From: G963692885 sp964658655
GTDB taxonomy: Bacteria > Acidobacteriota > Terriglobia > Terriglobales > Acidobacteriaceae
Length of the DNA: 64,000 nucleotides
Direction of reading: 5' to 3'
Assembly: GCA_964658655.1 (NCBI GenBank)
Contig: CAZZZL010000003.1
Span: forward strand, 62,001-126,000
Part shown: piece by piece, positions 53,878 to 62,833 of the stretch
Numbering within the stretch: position 1 is the first letter of the stretch
Layout of the letters: each line of letters starts with the position of its first letter
The notes under the pieces: generated by a model
The model's database searches: none
Seen by the model: the letters and a program-made list of their open reading frames with translations, nothing else
What the model was told of the DNA's origin: nothing
Translations under genes and position numbers: made by a program

Positions 53878-56800
53878 ATGACTGATCTGCCTAACGATCC
53901 CTTTGTCCAGCGCCTGACCGATGTCCTGATCACCCAGCGCCTGCAAGAACTCCAGCTTCAGGTTGCCGATCACCTCGACGACCTCGTCCTCCATCCCGAC
54001 GACCTGACCGGCGAAAGGGCTTCCTTCATCAAGTCAGCGACGGTGGAACTGCCAGGCAGTTCTGCGAGCAGATTTCGGGATCTCCCCGGGACATTCCTGG
54101 AGCACCTCGACGCAAATGTGATGGCGATGTACCGCGCCGTTCTGGTGGCGTCCTCTGCGGAAAAGCCTGCCTCGATCTCTGCAAGCACAGTGCTCAAAAT
54201 CGCTGCCCAGTCACCGCACCTCTACATCAATCATGACCTGAGCACGTCAGTAGCGGCGGACCTGCAAAACCAGCCGCACCTGCAGGCAAAGGTCTCCGCG
54301 CTGACGTATTACACGCCAAGCAAGTGGTTGCTCGAACAGGAGATGTTGTCGCGCACCAGCCCCGGAGAGCCGGTATTGCCGGGACCCGCACCCACAAACT
54401 GGCCGGCTGACCGCGGCGACGTCTATGACTACGCAGCAAGGCAATCGCTGATCGGGCTTTGTTTCTCGGGCGGCGGTGTGCGCAGTGCCACCTTTAACCT
54501 GGGTATGCTGCAAGCGCTGGCCGAACTCGACCTGCTCAAGCACTTCGATTACCTGTCGTCAGTCTCCGGCGGCGGTTACATCCACCAGTGGTTCGCTGCC
54601 TGGATCAAGCGCAGCAGTGACCTGGAGCACGTGCGCAAGCAGCTCATCGCCCAGCCGCAGGAGAATTGCACTCCAGCGTCTGCCGAACCGATCCGATGGC
54701 TGCGGCGGTACGCAAGCTACCTCACGCCAAATCGAGGTCTCTTCTCGGCGGACTTGTGGGTGGTTGTCGCCATCTGGTTTCGCAACACACTGCTCAACCA
54801 GATTGTCCTGTTCACGATCCTGGGAATGCTGTTTGCCGTACCGCACCTCCTCGTGGGCGGTTTCGAATTCAAGGTGACGACCCCTCCGCCCGTGCGTTTG
54901 CATGTCGCCGCACCGCCCGATTCCTGGTATCAGACCCATCATTTCTGGCTCTCCAGCTTTTTTCACTTTGTGCTGCATCATCTTGCCCGGCTCAGTGATC
55001 ATCCCTACCTGTATGCAGGCAATGCGCTCGCCTGCCTGGTCTTTCTCTGGGTATCGCGAAAGATTGCTCACAATTTCGACCTCATGCGGCAGGGAACGGA
55101 GACTGAGGACCACCTGAACGGCCTGATGACCGAGGCGAAGGTGCGCCTGCAGCTTGTTTTGCCGTTGCTGCTCTGCTCTGTCTGGCTGGCCTTCTGGCTG
55201 CAACCTATTCCGGCAGGGGAGAGCACACGATCGACTTGGGTCGTGATCGCTATACTGTTCTCTTTCATGAATGTGCGCCAAGCCTTTGCCGGCGGCTTTC
55301 TTGCGTGCATCAGATGCCGCCAGCAACCGCAGGTGGAATGTCCGCCGGGGTTGCGGGCGACGCTCGTTCCCTCAGTGCTCATTAGTCTTGCGGCAGTCGC
55401 CAGCGCCATTGCCGCGACGACGATGGTCCCGCTCGTACACAGCGGAGCCATCTGGTTTTTCGTGCATGCCCAGCTGCTTCCAGCCGAGCTCGGGCAAGTG
55501 GTTAAAACTTCCAGCAGCTGGCGACTCAACTTTGTCTTGCTGCCGCCGCTTTATCTCTCGGCACCCTATTTCGGCATCATCCTGCTCGGCGGTTTTCTGG
55601 GTGCGGACTATCCTGAAGCCTGCCGTGAATGGCTGGCCCGCTTTCGTGCCTGGAACATGCTTGTTGCCGGCATGTGGATTTTGTTGACGGGATCCGCCCT
55701 GCTTGGCCCCTACATCGGCGCATGGCTGCTCCATAAAACTCCTCGCACTGCAATCATCGGGTTCATCGTGGCCCATGTAACCACGCTGGTGACAGGCAGC
55801 AGTTCGCAGAGTGATGGCAAGCGCCTACCGACGCGCTTCTTCGGCATGAAGCCGATGGACGCGCTTGCCTGGATTGCCTCGCCGATCGCCATCGCAGGCT
55901 TGTTGATTGCCTTTTCCTCCGCAGTGGAAAAAATAGGGATCGTGCTGCAGCGAAACTTGCAAGGCCACGGTTTGCCTGCATTCATCTGGGCAACCGGTGC
56001 CATCGTGCTGGCGTGTCTGATCGTGCAGGGCACGCTGGGCATGCGTATCGACGTCAACACCTTTTCCATGCATGCGTTTTATCGGAATCGCCTGGCCCGC
56101 TGCTACCTGGGCGCTACCAATCCCGATCGGCGGCCCGATCCATTTACAGGATTCGACCACAATGGCGAACTGGCCGATCCCGAAACCTCTCCAGGCACTG
56201 CAAGCAACGGGGACGACCACACAGTCAAGGACAGCAGAAAAGCGCTGTACATGCGCAACCTGCTGCCTCAGAACTGGCGACCGCTCGCGACTCTCGATCT
56301 GTCGAAAAGAGAGAATCAGAAACCGTACGACGGGCCATTTCCCATCTTCTGCAGCACCATCAATCTCACCTTCGGGCAGGAACTTGCATGGCAGGAGCGG
56401 AAGGGAGCGAGCTTTGCCTTTACCCCTTTGTACTCCGGCTATCACGTGGGCTGGACGGCTGCCCGCTCGAACGAGAACCTGAGCTTCAATGGCTACACGC
56501 CTACGGATCACTACACCAGCGGTCGCGGCGTCCCGCTGGATACGGCAGCGGCCATATCAGGCGCTGCGATGAATCCAAACCAGGGCTATAACACCATGCC
56601 CGCGGTCGCGTTCCTGATGACGCTCTTCAATGTGCGCCTGGGTTGGTGGATATGGAATCCGCGCAACCGGGTCAGAGTGCGCACGTGGCCGTTGTTTCCC
56701 TGGAAGAAAATCACGCGGCCGAGCCCCGTGTGCGCCATGAGTTCGCTGGTGAGGGAACTGCTGACGAAGGTCGATGACACCTCCAAGTTTGTCCTCCTCA

Positions 56801-57783
56801 CCGATGGAGGTCACTTCGAAAATATGGGCCTGTACGAGCTGGTTCGCCGCCGCTGCAGGTACATCGTCATCTCGGATGCGGAGGAAGACGAGAGCATGCA
56901 GTTCGAGGGCATCGGGAAAGCGATCCGCAACTGCCGTCTGGATTTTGGTGCGGAGATAGATCTGGATCTTCGTCCGCTGCAATTGCAAAAAGACACATCC
57001 CTGTCACAGATGCACTGCGTGGTCGGCACCATCACCTACCCGCCAGCGTCGCCACCTGTGCCCGTCGCAGCCGGCGCTGCGACCATGCAACACCAAACGG
57101 ATGCGCCGGATTACACCGGCATCATCGTCTATATCAAGTCGAGCCTTACCGGCGATGAGTCCGGCGACCTTCTGAGCTATAAAAATGCAAATGCAGCATT
57201 TCCGCAGGATTCGACAGCCAATCAGAGATTTACTGAATCGCAGTTTGAAAGCTATCGGCGGCTGGGTCACCACGTAGGCATCACGACCTTCCAGCCGGCG
57301 AAGGTTGGCGTTTATGACCACGGCTCGATCGGCAGCATGTTCGAAAACCTGCTGCAAATCTGGTATCCGCCTGCTCCCGAGTTGCAGGCGCATTCCGCCG
57401 AGAATACTGCGCATGTTGAGAAACTGTTGTCTGAACTGCGCAGCATCATTGAACTGGACGGACTTGCCGAGGTGCTATTCGCCCGGCGTCTCGAGCCACC
57501 ACAAATCAAAAAGTGGAAGGCAGCAAGTAAAGTCAGCGAGGACTATGCCCTTCAGTTCGGAAATTCCCTGATCGACTTCATGAACGTCGTCTACAACAAC
57601 CTGCAGCTTGCTTTCCTGGACAATCGGACTTCCCCTCATGCCAAGGGATGGATAGCGCTCTTCGAGAAATGGTGCAATACCTCGCTGATCCAGGACGCAT
57701 GGAAGAAATTCGGTGATACCTATCCGCAGGAATTCAAGCTTTTTGCTGAACATGTCCTGTCCATCGTCGGCAACAAACGATAA
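53878..57783 (+). CDS. Patatin-like phospholipase with a large inserted membrane domain
   Basis: A 1301-aa protein. The oxyanion loop LCFSGGGVRSATFNLG is at about 196-208, and the nucleophile Ser is in SSVSGGGY (about 230), a GxSxG variant with Ser for the first Gly. The catalytic Asp is in VLLTDGGHFENMGLYEL, about 745 residues later (near 975). Between them lie about ten hydrophobic helices, for example VLFTILGMLFAVPHLLVGGF and FGIILLGGFLGADY. The C-terminus is soluble. It should hydrolyse phospholipid or another acyl ester at the membrane. ATG 53878 is chosen over an upstream TTG. A terminator hairpin at 57801 follows. Confidence 0.88.
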   Translation: MTDLPNDPFVQRLTDVLITQRLQELQLQVADHLDDLVLHPDDLTGERASFIKSATVELPGSSASRFRDLPGTFLEHLDANVMAMYRAVLVASSAEKPASISASTVLKIAAQSPHLYINHDLSTSVAADLQNQPHLQAKVSALTYYTPSKWLLEQEMLSRTSPGEPVLPGPAPTNWPADRGDVYDYAARQSLIGLCFSGGGVRSATFNLGMLQALAELDLLKHFDYLSSVSGGGYIHQWFAAWIKRSSDLEHVRKQLIAQPQENCTPASAEPIRWLRRYASYLTPNRGLFSADLWVVVAIWFRNTLLNQIVLFTILGMLFAVPHLLVGGFEFKVTTPPPVRLHVAAPPDSWYQTHHFWLSSFFHFVLHHLARLSDHPYLYAGNALACLVFLWVSRKIAHNFDLMRQGTETEDHLNGLMTEAKVRLQLVLPLLLCSVWLAFWLQPIPAGESTRSTWVVIAILFSFMNVRQAFAGGFLACIRCRQQPQVECPPGLRATLVPSVLISLAAVASAIAATTMVPLVHSGAIWFFVHAQLLPAELGQVVKTSSSWRLNFVLLPPLYLSAPYFGIILLGGFLGADYPEACREWLARFRAWNMLVAGMWILLTGSALLGPYIGAWLLHKTPRTAIIGFIVAHVTTLVTGSSSQSDGKRLPTRFFGMKPMDALAWIASPIAIAGLLIAFSSAVEKIGIVLQRNLQGHGLPAFIWATGAIVLACLIVQGTLGMRIDVNTFSMHAFYRNRLARCYLGATNPDRRPDPFTGFDHNGELADPETSPGTASNGDDHTVKDSRKALYMRNLLPQNWRPLATLDLSKRENQKPYDGPFPIFCSTINLTFGQELAWQERKGASFAFTPLYSGYHVGWTAARSNENLSFNGYTPTDHYTSGRGVPLDTAAAISGAAMNPNQGYNTMPAVAFLMTLFNVRLGWWIWNPRNRVRVRTWPLFPWKKITRPSPVCAMSSLVRELLTKVDDTSKFVLLTDGGHFENMGLYELVRRRCRYIVISDAEEDESMQFEGIGKAIRNCRLDFGAEIDLDLRPLQLQKDTSLSQMHCVVGTITYPPASPPVPVAAGAATMQHQTDAPDYTGIIVYIKSSLTGDESGDLLSYKNANAAFPQDSTANQRFTESQFESYRRLGHHVGITTFQPAKVGVYDHGSIGSMFENLLQIWYPPAPELQAHSAENTAHVEKLLSELRSIIELDGLAEVLFARRLEPPQIKKWKAASKVSEDYALQFGNSLIDFMNVVYNNLQLAFLDNRTSPHAKGWIALFEKWCNTSLIQDAWKKFGDTYPQEFKLFAEHVLSIVGNKR

Positions 57784-57800
57784 AACTACCCTGGACGAAA

Positions 57801-57831
57801 AAAGGGGCTGAGCAATTCACTCAACCCCTTT
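57801..57831 (-). terminator. Terminator between convergent patatin and receptor genes
   Basis: AAAGGGGCTGAG pairs with CTCAACCCCTTT (one C-A mismatch) around a 7-nt loop. On the minus strand it is followed by TTT and more T, a good end for the broken receptor gene. On the plus strand it may also slow patatin transcripts. Confidence 0.7.
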
Positions 57832-57857
57832 CATGTATGTAACTGTTGCTGCTTTGA

Positions 57858-60800
57858 CTAGAACTGGTACCGCAGACTGAACTGGAACTGCCGGTCTGAG
57901 CCGTAAGTATTACCCTTCTGCGTAACTTGCCCAAAGGTGCCGCTTGTCGGGTTCTCGTCCGGCGTGTCCAGGTTTGGATGATTGGTGAAGTTGAACGCTT
58001 CTGCACGGAACGTCAACATGTTGTTTTCATGGTTGGGAATGACGTGGAAATCCTTGACCAGGGCGATGTTCCAGCTCTGGAACCCTGCTGCGTAAAGTGA
58101 GTTGCGTGTACCGCGCGGCGCGATTGTTCCGGCAGATGGCGCTACAAATGCCGTTGGGTCGAACCAGTAAGCGCTGCCGTCACTCTTGCTTGAATTTGTG
58201 TGGCGTGGAGGGTGTGTGTGTCGTTTCCCATAGCTGCGTGCCCGAGCCTGGGCCAACTCCGGCGTAATCGTCGCCGGTGCCGACCGAGAATGGTTCGCCC
58301 GATTGCATCTGTGTGAGTCCTGAGACCTGCCAGTTGCCGAGTGCGCTGCGCATCAGGCGGCTGGTGCCACCGTTGTAGGGAAGGTTCCAGACGTAGTTCA
58401 CGACCGCAACATTGCGGATGTCAAAATCGCTGGGACCCCAGTTCGGGGTGTGGTCGTACACATTCGGCAATTCATATCCGGAATTGGATCCATAGTCCAT
58501 GCTCTTCGACCATGTATACGCAACGCCGAATAAAAAGCCTTTTGTAAGTCGACGTTTCAGATTGACCTGTAAGCCGTTGTAGATCGAGCTGCCGGCATTC
58601 GTATCCTGCAAAATGCTTGCAAAGCCCTTGTAAGGACGAAGTGCATCCGGCTGGATGTTCGCGCCGAAACGCTGCACCGTGCCTGGCTGCAGCTGGTTGA
58701 CATTGTCCAGTTGAGTGAGGTGAATACCCTTGCGTCCAACATACCCGATAGTTACAGTGCCGATGTTCGGAAGCTCCTGCTCAAGCGCGGCATTCCAGCT
58801 CCATGAATTTGGGTTGGGGAAGTGCAGGGCCTGCGAAGAGAGTGCCAGTGGAAACGTGCTTAGCGTCGTGCCGCCGGGATTATCAACGGAACCGTCAGTG
58901 ACTGATGCTGTTGGCTGGAATGGCGCATTGCCGCCAAGTTGGATACTGTCACTGATGCCGATGCGCTGCACGAAGCGACCACCGCCTGCCCGGATGACGG
59001 TGCCGTCTTTGATCTGGTAGGTGAAGCCGAGACGCGGCTGGATATCTGTCCAGATAGTCTTCGAATAACCCTTGCCATATCCACGGAACAGCCGGCTATA
59101 GGAGCCATTCAGAATGCTCGCGGGCACATGACCGTTGGCAGAGCTGGGGAATCCACTGCCCGGGATGACGACGCCGTCGTAGTTATCGCCGCCGGTCAAA
59201 GTGTCAGTAACAGGATTAACAGTTGGCGCCGTTGCCGGATCATAAGAAGCAGGATCGAACATCGACTGGTTCCGCCAGAGAGCGAAGTAAGGCTGGAACA
59301 CGCTGTAGCGCGCGCCGTACTCGATCACCATTTTCGGAGTAGCACGCCACTGGTCCTGCGCGAAGGCAGCCCCGAAATTCGAGCGGAACAGGGTATACGA
59401 CTTCTGTCCAATTTCGCCGTAGGTATCAAAAAGCCCGAGCGCAGTATTTCCTACAGCAGCATTGCTGGTGGAGTGCCCGTTGCGCGTGTCAGTAAAGGTG
59501 AACTGTCCATTCTGATTGTTCGTAGACCCGGGTGTGGTGCTGCTAACGTTGATCTGGTCGAAGTTATTTTCGCCTGTCCGCTCGTACAGCCCGCCAAACG
59601 TAATCGTGTGTGTGCCGATGACTTTGATCAGGTTATCCGCAATGTTCGTAATCACGCCACCCGAGTGCGAAGGATACGGGCCGCCATCGAGAGTTGTGAA
59701 GTTAGCAATGCCGATCGTCGGAATTTTGTTCTGGATCAGCTTGCTTGTGGTCCCGAAAATGTACGGGAAATCGATGCCGTAATTCGTGCGGTTATACAAA
59801 CCACTCGATAAGTCGTCGGTAATGGTGACGTGGTCGGCCGAGACCGAGGCAAACGCGTCATTCACGACCGAAGGACTGATCGTCCACGTGTAACGCAATA
59901 CGCCGACCTGGTTTGGCCAGTTCCATACTTGCGGCGTGCGATCGAAGTTACCGGCAAACGGCACGACCTGGTCAAAGTGCTGGTTCAGTACGCTGAATCG
60001 AATGTGATGAGCGTCTGCGGGAAGATAGTCAATGACCAGCGTATCTTTGCGTTGGTTCTGAGGATATGGAGCGGAAGCCTGCCAGTTATAGCCGGGATTC
60101 ACAGCGTTCGCTACAGGGTAGGCATTCAACAGGCCAAGGCCATTGTGACTAAGCTGCCCTTCCGGAATCACATTGCCCTGGTAGGCTGCGCCGGTCGCCG
60201 GATTCACCAGTTGGACCGCATTCGAATAGAAAATATTGCTATTCAACAACTCGCCGAAATTTCCTTGTCGCATGAGAGCGGTCGGCACCTTACCGGTCTG
60301 CGTGGAGTTCTGGCGGAAACGCAGAAACTCTTCACCCGCGAGGAAAAACAGCTTCGACTTATTCGCGTTGAAATGGCCTGGAATGTACACCGGGCCGTTC
60401 AGGTTCCAGCCGAACTGATTGAAGCGAAATGGCGCCGGATGGTCAGCGATAGACGGCTGGTCCGACTGGTTGCGACCCCATGTATTTGCGTCAAAGAAAG
60501 AGTTGCGCAGGTATTCGTATACCGAACCGTGGAAAAGATTCGTCCCACTCTTGGGCACCAGTTGAATAAGGCCGCCCGAGGTCTCGCCGTACTGCGCTGG
60601 ATAGCTGGTGGTGAGAATCTGTTCCTGCGAAATTGTGTCAACATCGGCAACGCCGATCTGTGTTCCATTGCCACGGGTACGGACCATCGGTGCGCCATCA
60701 AGCGTGATCAAGGATTCAGCGGCACGTGCACCATTTACTACCGGCCCGCTGAAGTCAGGCGCAAAGTTGAATGAAGAGAGAGGAGCGTTGCGATTCACAC

Positions 60801-61380
60801 CAGGCTCGAGTTGCGATAAGTAAATGGGGTTGCGGCCATTCAGCTGAATGGACTTGACCTGGTCCGACGTCACCAACTGGCCTACCGATGCGGACTCTGT
60901 CTGAAGTGCATTTGCACTGGCCTGTACGGTAATGCTGGTGCTGGATTCGCCGGTCTTGAGTGCAACGTCATAGCGGGCGCCGATGTTTGGATCAAGGTGC
61001 GTGCCCTGTTGCACCGCTGTTGAAAATCCTTTTGCTTCAACGCGCACCGTGTAACTGCCGATGGCCAGGTTTGGAAATGTGTATGAGCCCGAACCACTAG
61101 TATTCACAACACTTTCCTGACCAGTGGATTCATTTCGCACGGTCACTTTCGCATCAGGAACGACTGCGCCGGTTGCATCCGTGACAGTGCCTGAAAGGGA
61201 CGATGAACTGGACTGCGCATACATGGGCCGGGGCGCTGCTGTGAGCGCAGCCAGCACAAGAGATCCACAAAGCGTGACCTGGATATTGCGAGCAAAAAAG
61301 CGAGTGGTGCTGATTAATTTGTGCGAAAGGCCGTCCCGGGTTCCAGGAGAGGGCCGTCCATTTCGGGGGAGAATAGACAT
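57858..61380 (-). pseudogene. Oar-like TonB-dependent receptor with a frameshift near 58212
   Basis: A 1066-aa frame (61380-58180) has a signal region (FARNIQVTLCGSLVLAALTA), a carboxypeptidase-regulatory domain (SGTVTDATGAVVPDAKVTVR), a plug and most of the barrel. It stops after VGPGSGTQLWETTHTPSTPH plus seven residues. A second frame then carries the expected C-terminus, SDGSAYWFDPTAFVAP through FQFSLRYQF (to 57858). The shift lies near a (GT)5 run at 58212-58221. One extra AC unit on the coding strand would restore a protein of about 1174 aa. The start at ATG 61380 has GGAGG 5 nt upstream. It could be a real break, a slippage switch or a sequencing error. A LacI-controlled promoter precedes it. 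Confidence 0.8.
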
Positions 61381-61545
61381 ACGTGCCTCCAGTGATCAAC
61401 AGCAGGTGTTCGTAAGCAACGCATCTGGGTGCGTAAGTGGCGGGTGTTGCGATGGGGCCGCGCAGTGTTAGGCGCGAGTGTTACACGGGATCCCAACGTG
61501 TGCTGAGAGTTATTTCCCTAAAGGCTTGGGGTTCAGAACGCAGAT

Positions 61546-61561
61546 CTGGAATCGTTTCCAG
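61546..61561. promoter_or_regulatory. LacI-family operator
   Basis: CTGGAATCGTTTCCAG fits the LacI-family consensus TGnAAnCGnTTnCA at every fixed position and has palindromic flanks. It lies directly after the -10 of the receptor promoter, over the expected start of transcription, a standard repression site. The divergent LacI gene is the likely reader. Confidence 0.75.
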
Positions 61562-61568
61562 CCGCCCC

Positions 61569-61598
61569 AGTTTATTTATCCCTGGAAAGATGTGTCAA
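61569..61598 (-). promoter_or_regulatory. Sigma-70 promoter of the receptor gene
   Basis: The minus strand has TTGACA (61593-61598), an 18-nt spacer and TAAACT (61569-61574, 4 of 6 consensus). The predicted start is near 61562, inside the LacI operator, and leaves a leader of about 180 nt before ATG 61380. Confidence 0.5.
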
Positions 61599-61783
61599 AC
61601 GCATGAGCAGATTTGTTTCGATGTGAACAGATGTCGCGGCAGAAGCATTTCAATGCGGCCGGGCAAATCCTCAAGCGTGACACTCATCGTTCAACAACTG
61701 CATCCAAAATCAATCGATAAGTGGTTGTGCAAATGGACTTCGCAGCGTATCGTCCGAGAGGGCACACGAGGCACTTAGACACG

Positions 61784-62815
61784 ATGAAACGTCACCCCCA
61801 GTCGACTCTCGTGGATATCGCTCGTGCTGCCGGGGTCGGCCTCGGTACCGCTTCGCGTGTCATCAATGGCGGCGAGAATGTCAGCCCTGCAACCCTCAAG
61901 AAGGTCGAAGCCGCCATAAGAAAGCTTCAATACGAGCCGAACCATACCGCCCGCATGTTGCGTGGCGGACGCACAAAAATGGTTGGACTGCTGGTCCCGA
62001 GCATTGCCGACTCGTTCTTTTCCAGTTGTGCCGAAGCTGCTGAAGAAGTGGCGCGGAGAAACGATTCCCTCCTCATCGTCGCCGTCAGCAACAACGATCC
62101 AGCCATTGAGTTGCAGAAGCTCTCGGTGCTTATGCGGCAGCGGCCCGATGGATTGCTGGTGGTGCCAGCCGATGCCGAAAGCCGTCGCTTTCGAACGTTT
62201 GTTCGAGAGAGCTCCGTGCCCATCGTCACCATCGACAGGCCCATTCCCGGCTGTCCCGGAGTGTTGATCGATAACTATGCATCCGCGAGAAAAGCCGTCG
62301 CACACCTGGTGGGTCATGGATATCGCCGAATACTCTGCTACACCGGGGAACCCCATCTCTACACGATCCGAGAACGCCAGCGCGGCTACTGCGATGAAAT
62401 CAAGTGCGCCGGCCTCACAGCTTACCTTGATTCAACATTTAACGAGGATCTTTCCAGTGCGGAGAAGACGCTGGCAGGCTACCTGCGCAGCCGCTCAGCG
62501 CCAGATGCCATCTTCACATTGAAAAACAGCGCGACCATTGCAGCGTTTCAGATTCTGCAGCGACTTGGTATCGCTGTTCCGCGAACTACGGCACTCTTCG
62601 GCTTTGACGATTTTCTGCTCGCCGGCACTGTGCAGCCTTCTATCAGCGTGGTGCAGCAGCCTACATATGGTGTTGGCAGAAGCGCTGCTGAGCTGCTGTT
62701 TGAGCGGCTGCAAAAGGACCGGATCGGTTCAGGAGGCCGGAAATCATTGGTGCCGAAACCGGTGATTTTGCAATGCGATCTCGTGCTGCGGCAGTCCTGC
62801 GGATGTCATCTGTGA
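61784..62815 (+). CDS. LacI-family transcriptional regulator
   Basis: A 343-aa repressor. The N-terminal helix-turn-helix with hinge reads TLVDIARAAGVGLGTASRVI, then NGGENVSPATLKKVEAAIRK and YEPNHTARMLRGGRT. The periplasmic-binding-protein-like effector domain includes GLLVPSIADSFFSSCAEAAE, GLLVVPADAES and FGFDDFLLAGTVQPSISVV. It should bind a sugar-related effector and regulate the divergent Oar-like receptor through the operator at 61546-61561. The start at ATG 61784 places the HTH at the N-terminus. An upstream in-frame GTG at 61721 would add an unrelated tail. The C-terminus ends with Cys-rich SCGCH. Confidence 0.9.
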   Translation: MKRHPQSTLVDIARAAGVGLGTASRVINGGENVSPATLKKVEAAIRKLQYEPNHTARMLRGGRTKMVGLLVPSIADSFFSSCAEAAEEVARRNDSLLIVAVSNNDPAIELQKLSVLMRQRPDGLLVVPADAESRRFRTFVRESSVPIVTIDRPIPGCPGVLIDNYASARKAVAHLVGHGYRRILCYTGEPHLYTIRERQRGYCDEIKCAGLTAYLDSTFNEDLSSAEKTLAGYLRSRSAPDAIFTLKNSATIAAFQILQRLGIAVPRTTALFGFDDFLLAGTVQPSISVVQQPTYGVGRSAAELLFERLQKDRIGSGGRKSLVPKPVILQCDLVLRQSCGCHL

Positions 62816-62833
62816 ACTGAGTCGACGCATCTG

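Larger units (their letters stand above)
61381..61783. other. Divergent control region, receptor and LacI genes
   Basis: About 400 bp between divergent starts. It holds the minus-strand promoter (61569-61598) and one LacI-type operator (61546-61561). I found no second operator and no other open frame with a ribosome site. Confidence 0.5.

Noticed and set aside
54559..55326. A 255-codon frame on the minus strand
   Set aside because: It is antisense to the membrane part of the patatin-like gene. Its composition is rich in charged residues, as expected for the complement of hydrophobic codons.
58939..60774. Two open frames of 290 and 314 codons on the plus strand
   Set aside because: They are antisense to the Oar-like receptor barrel, have no ribosome sites and match no family.
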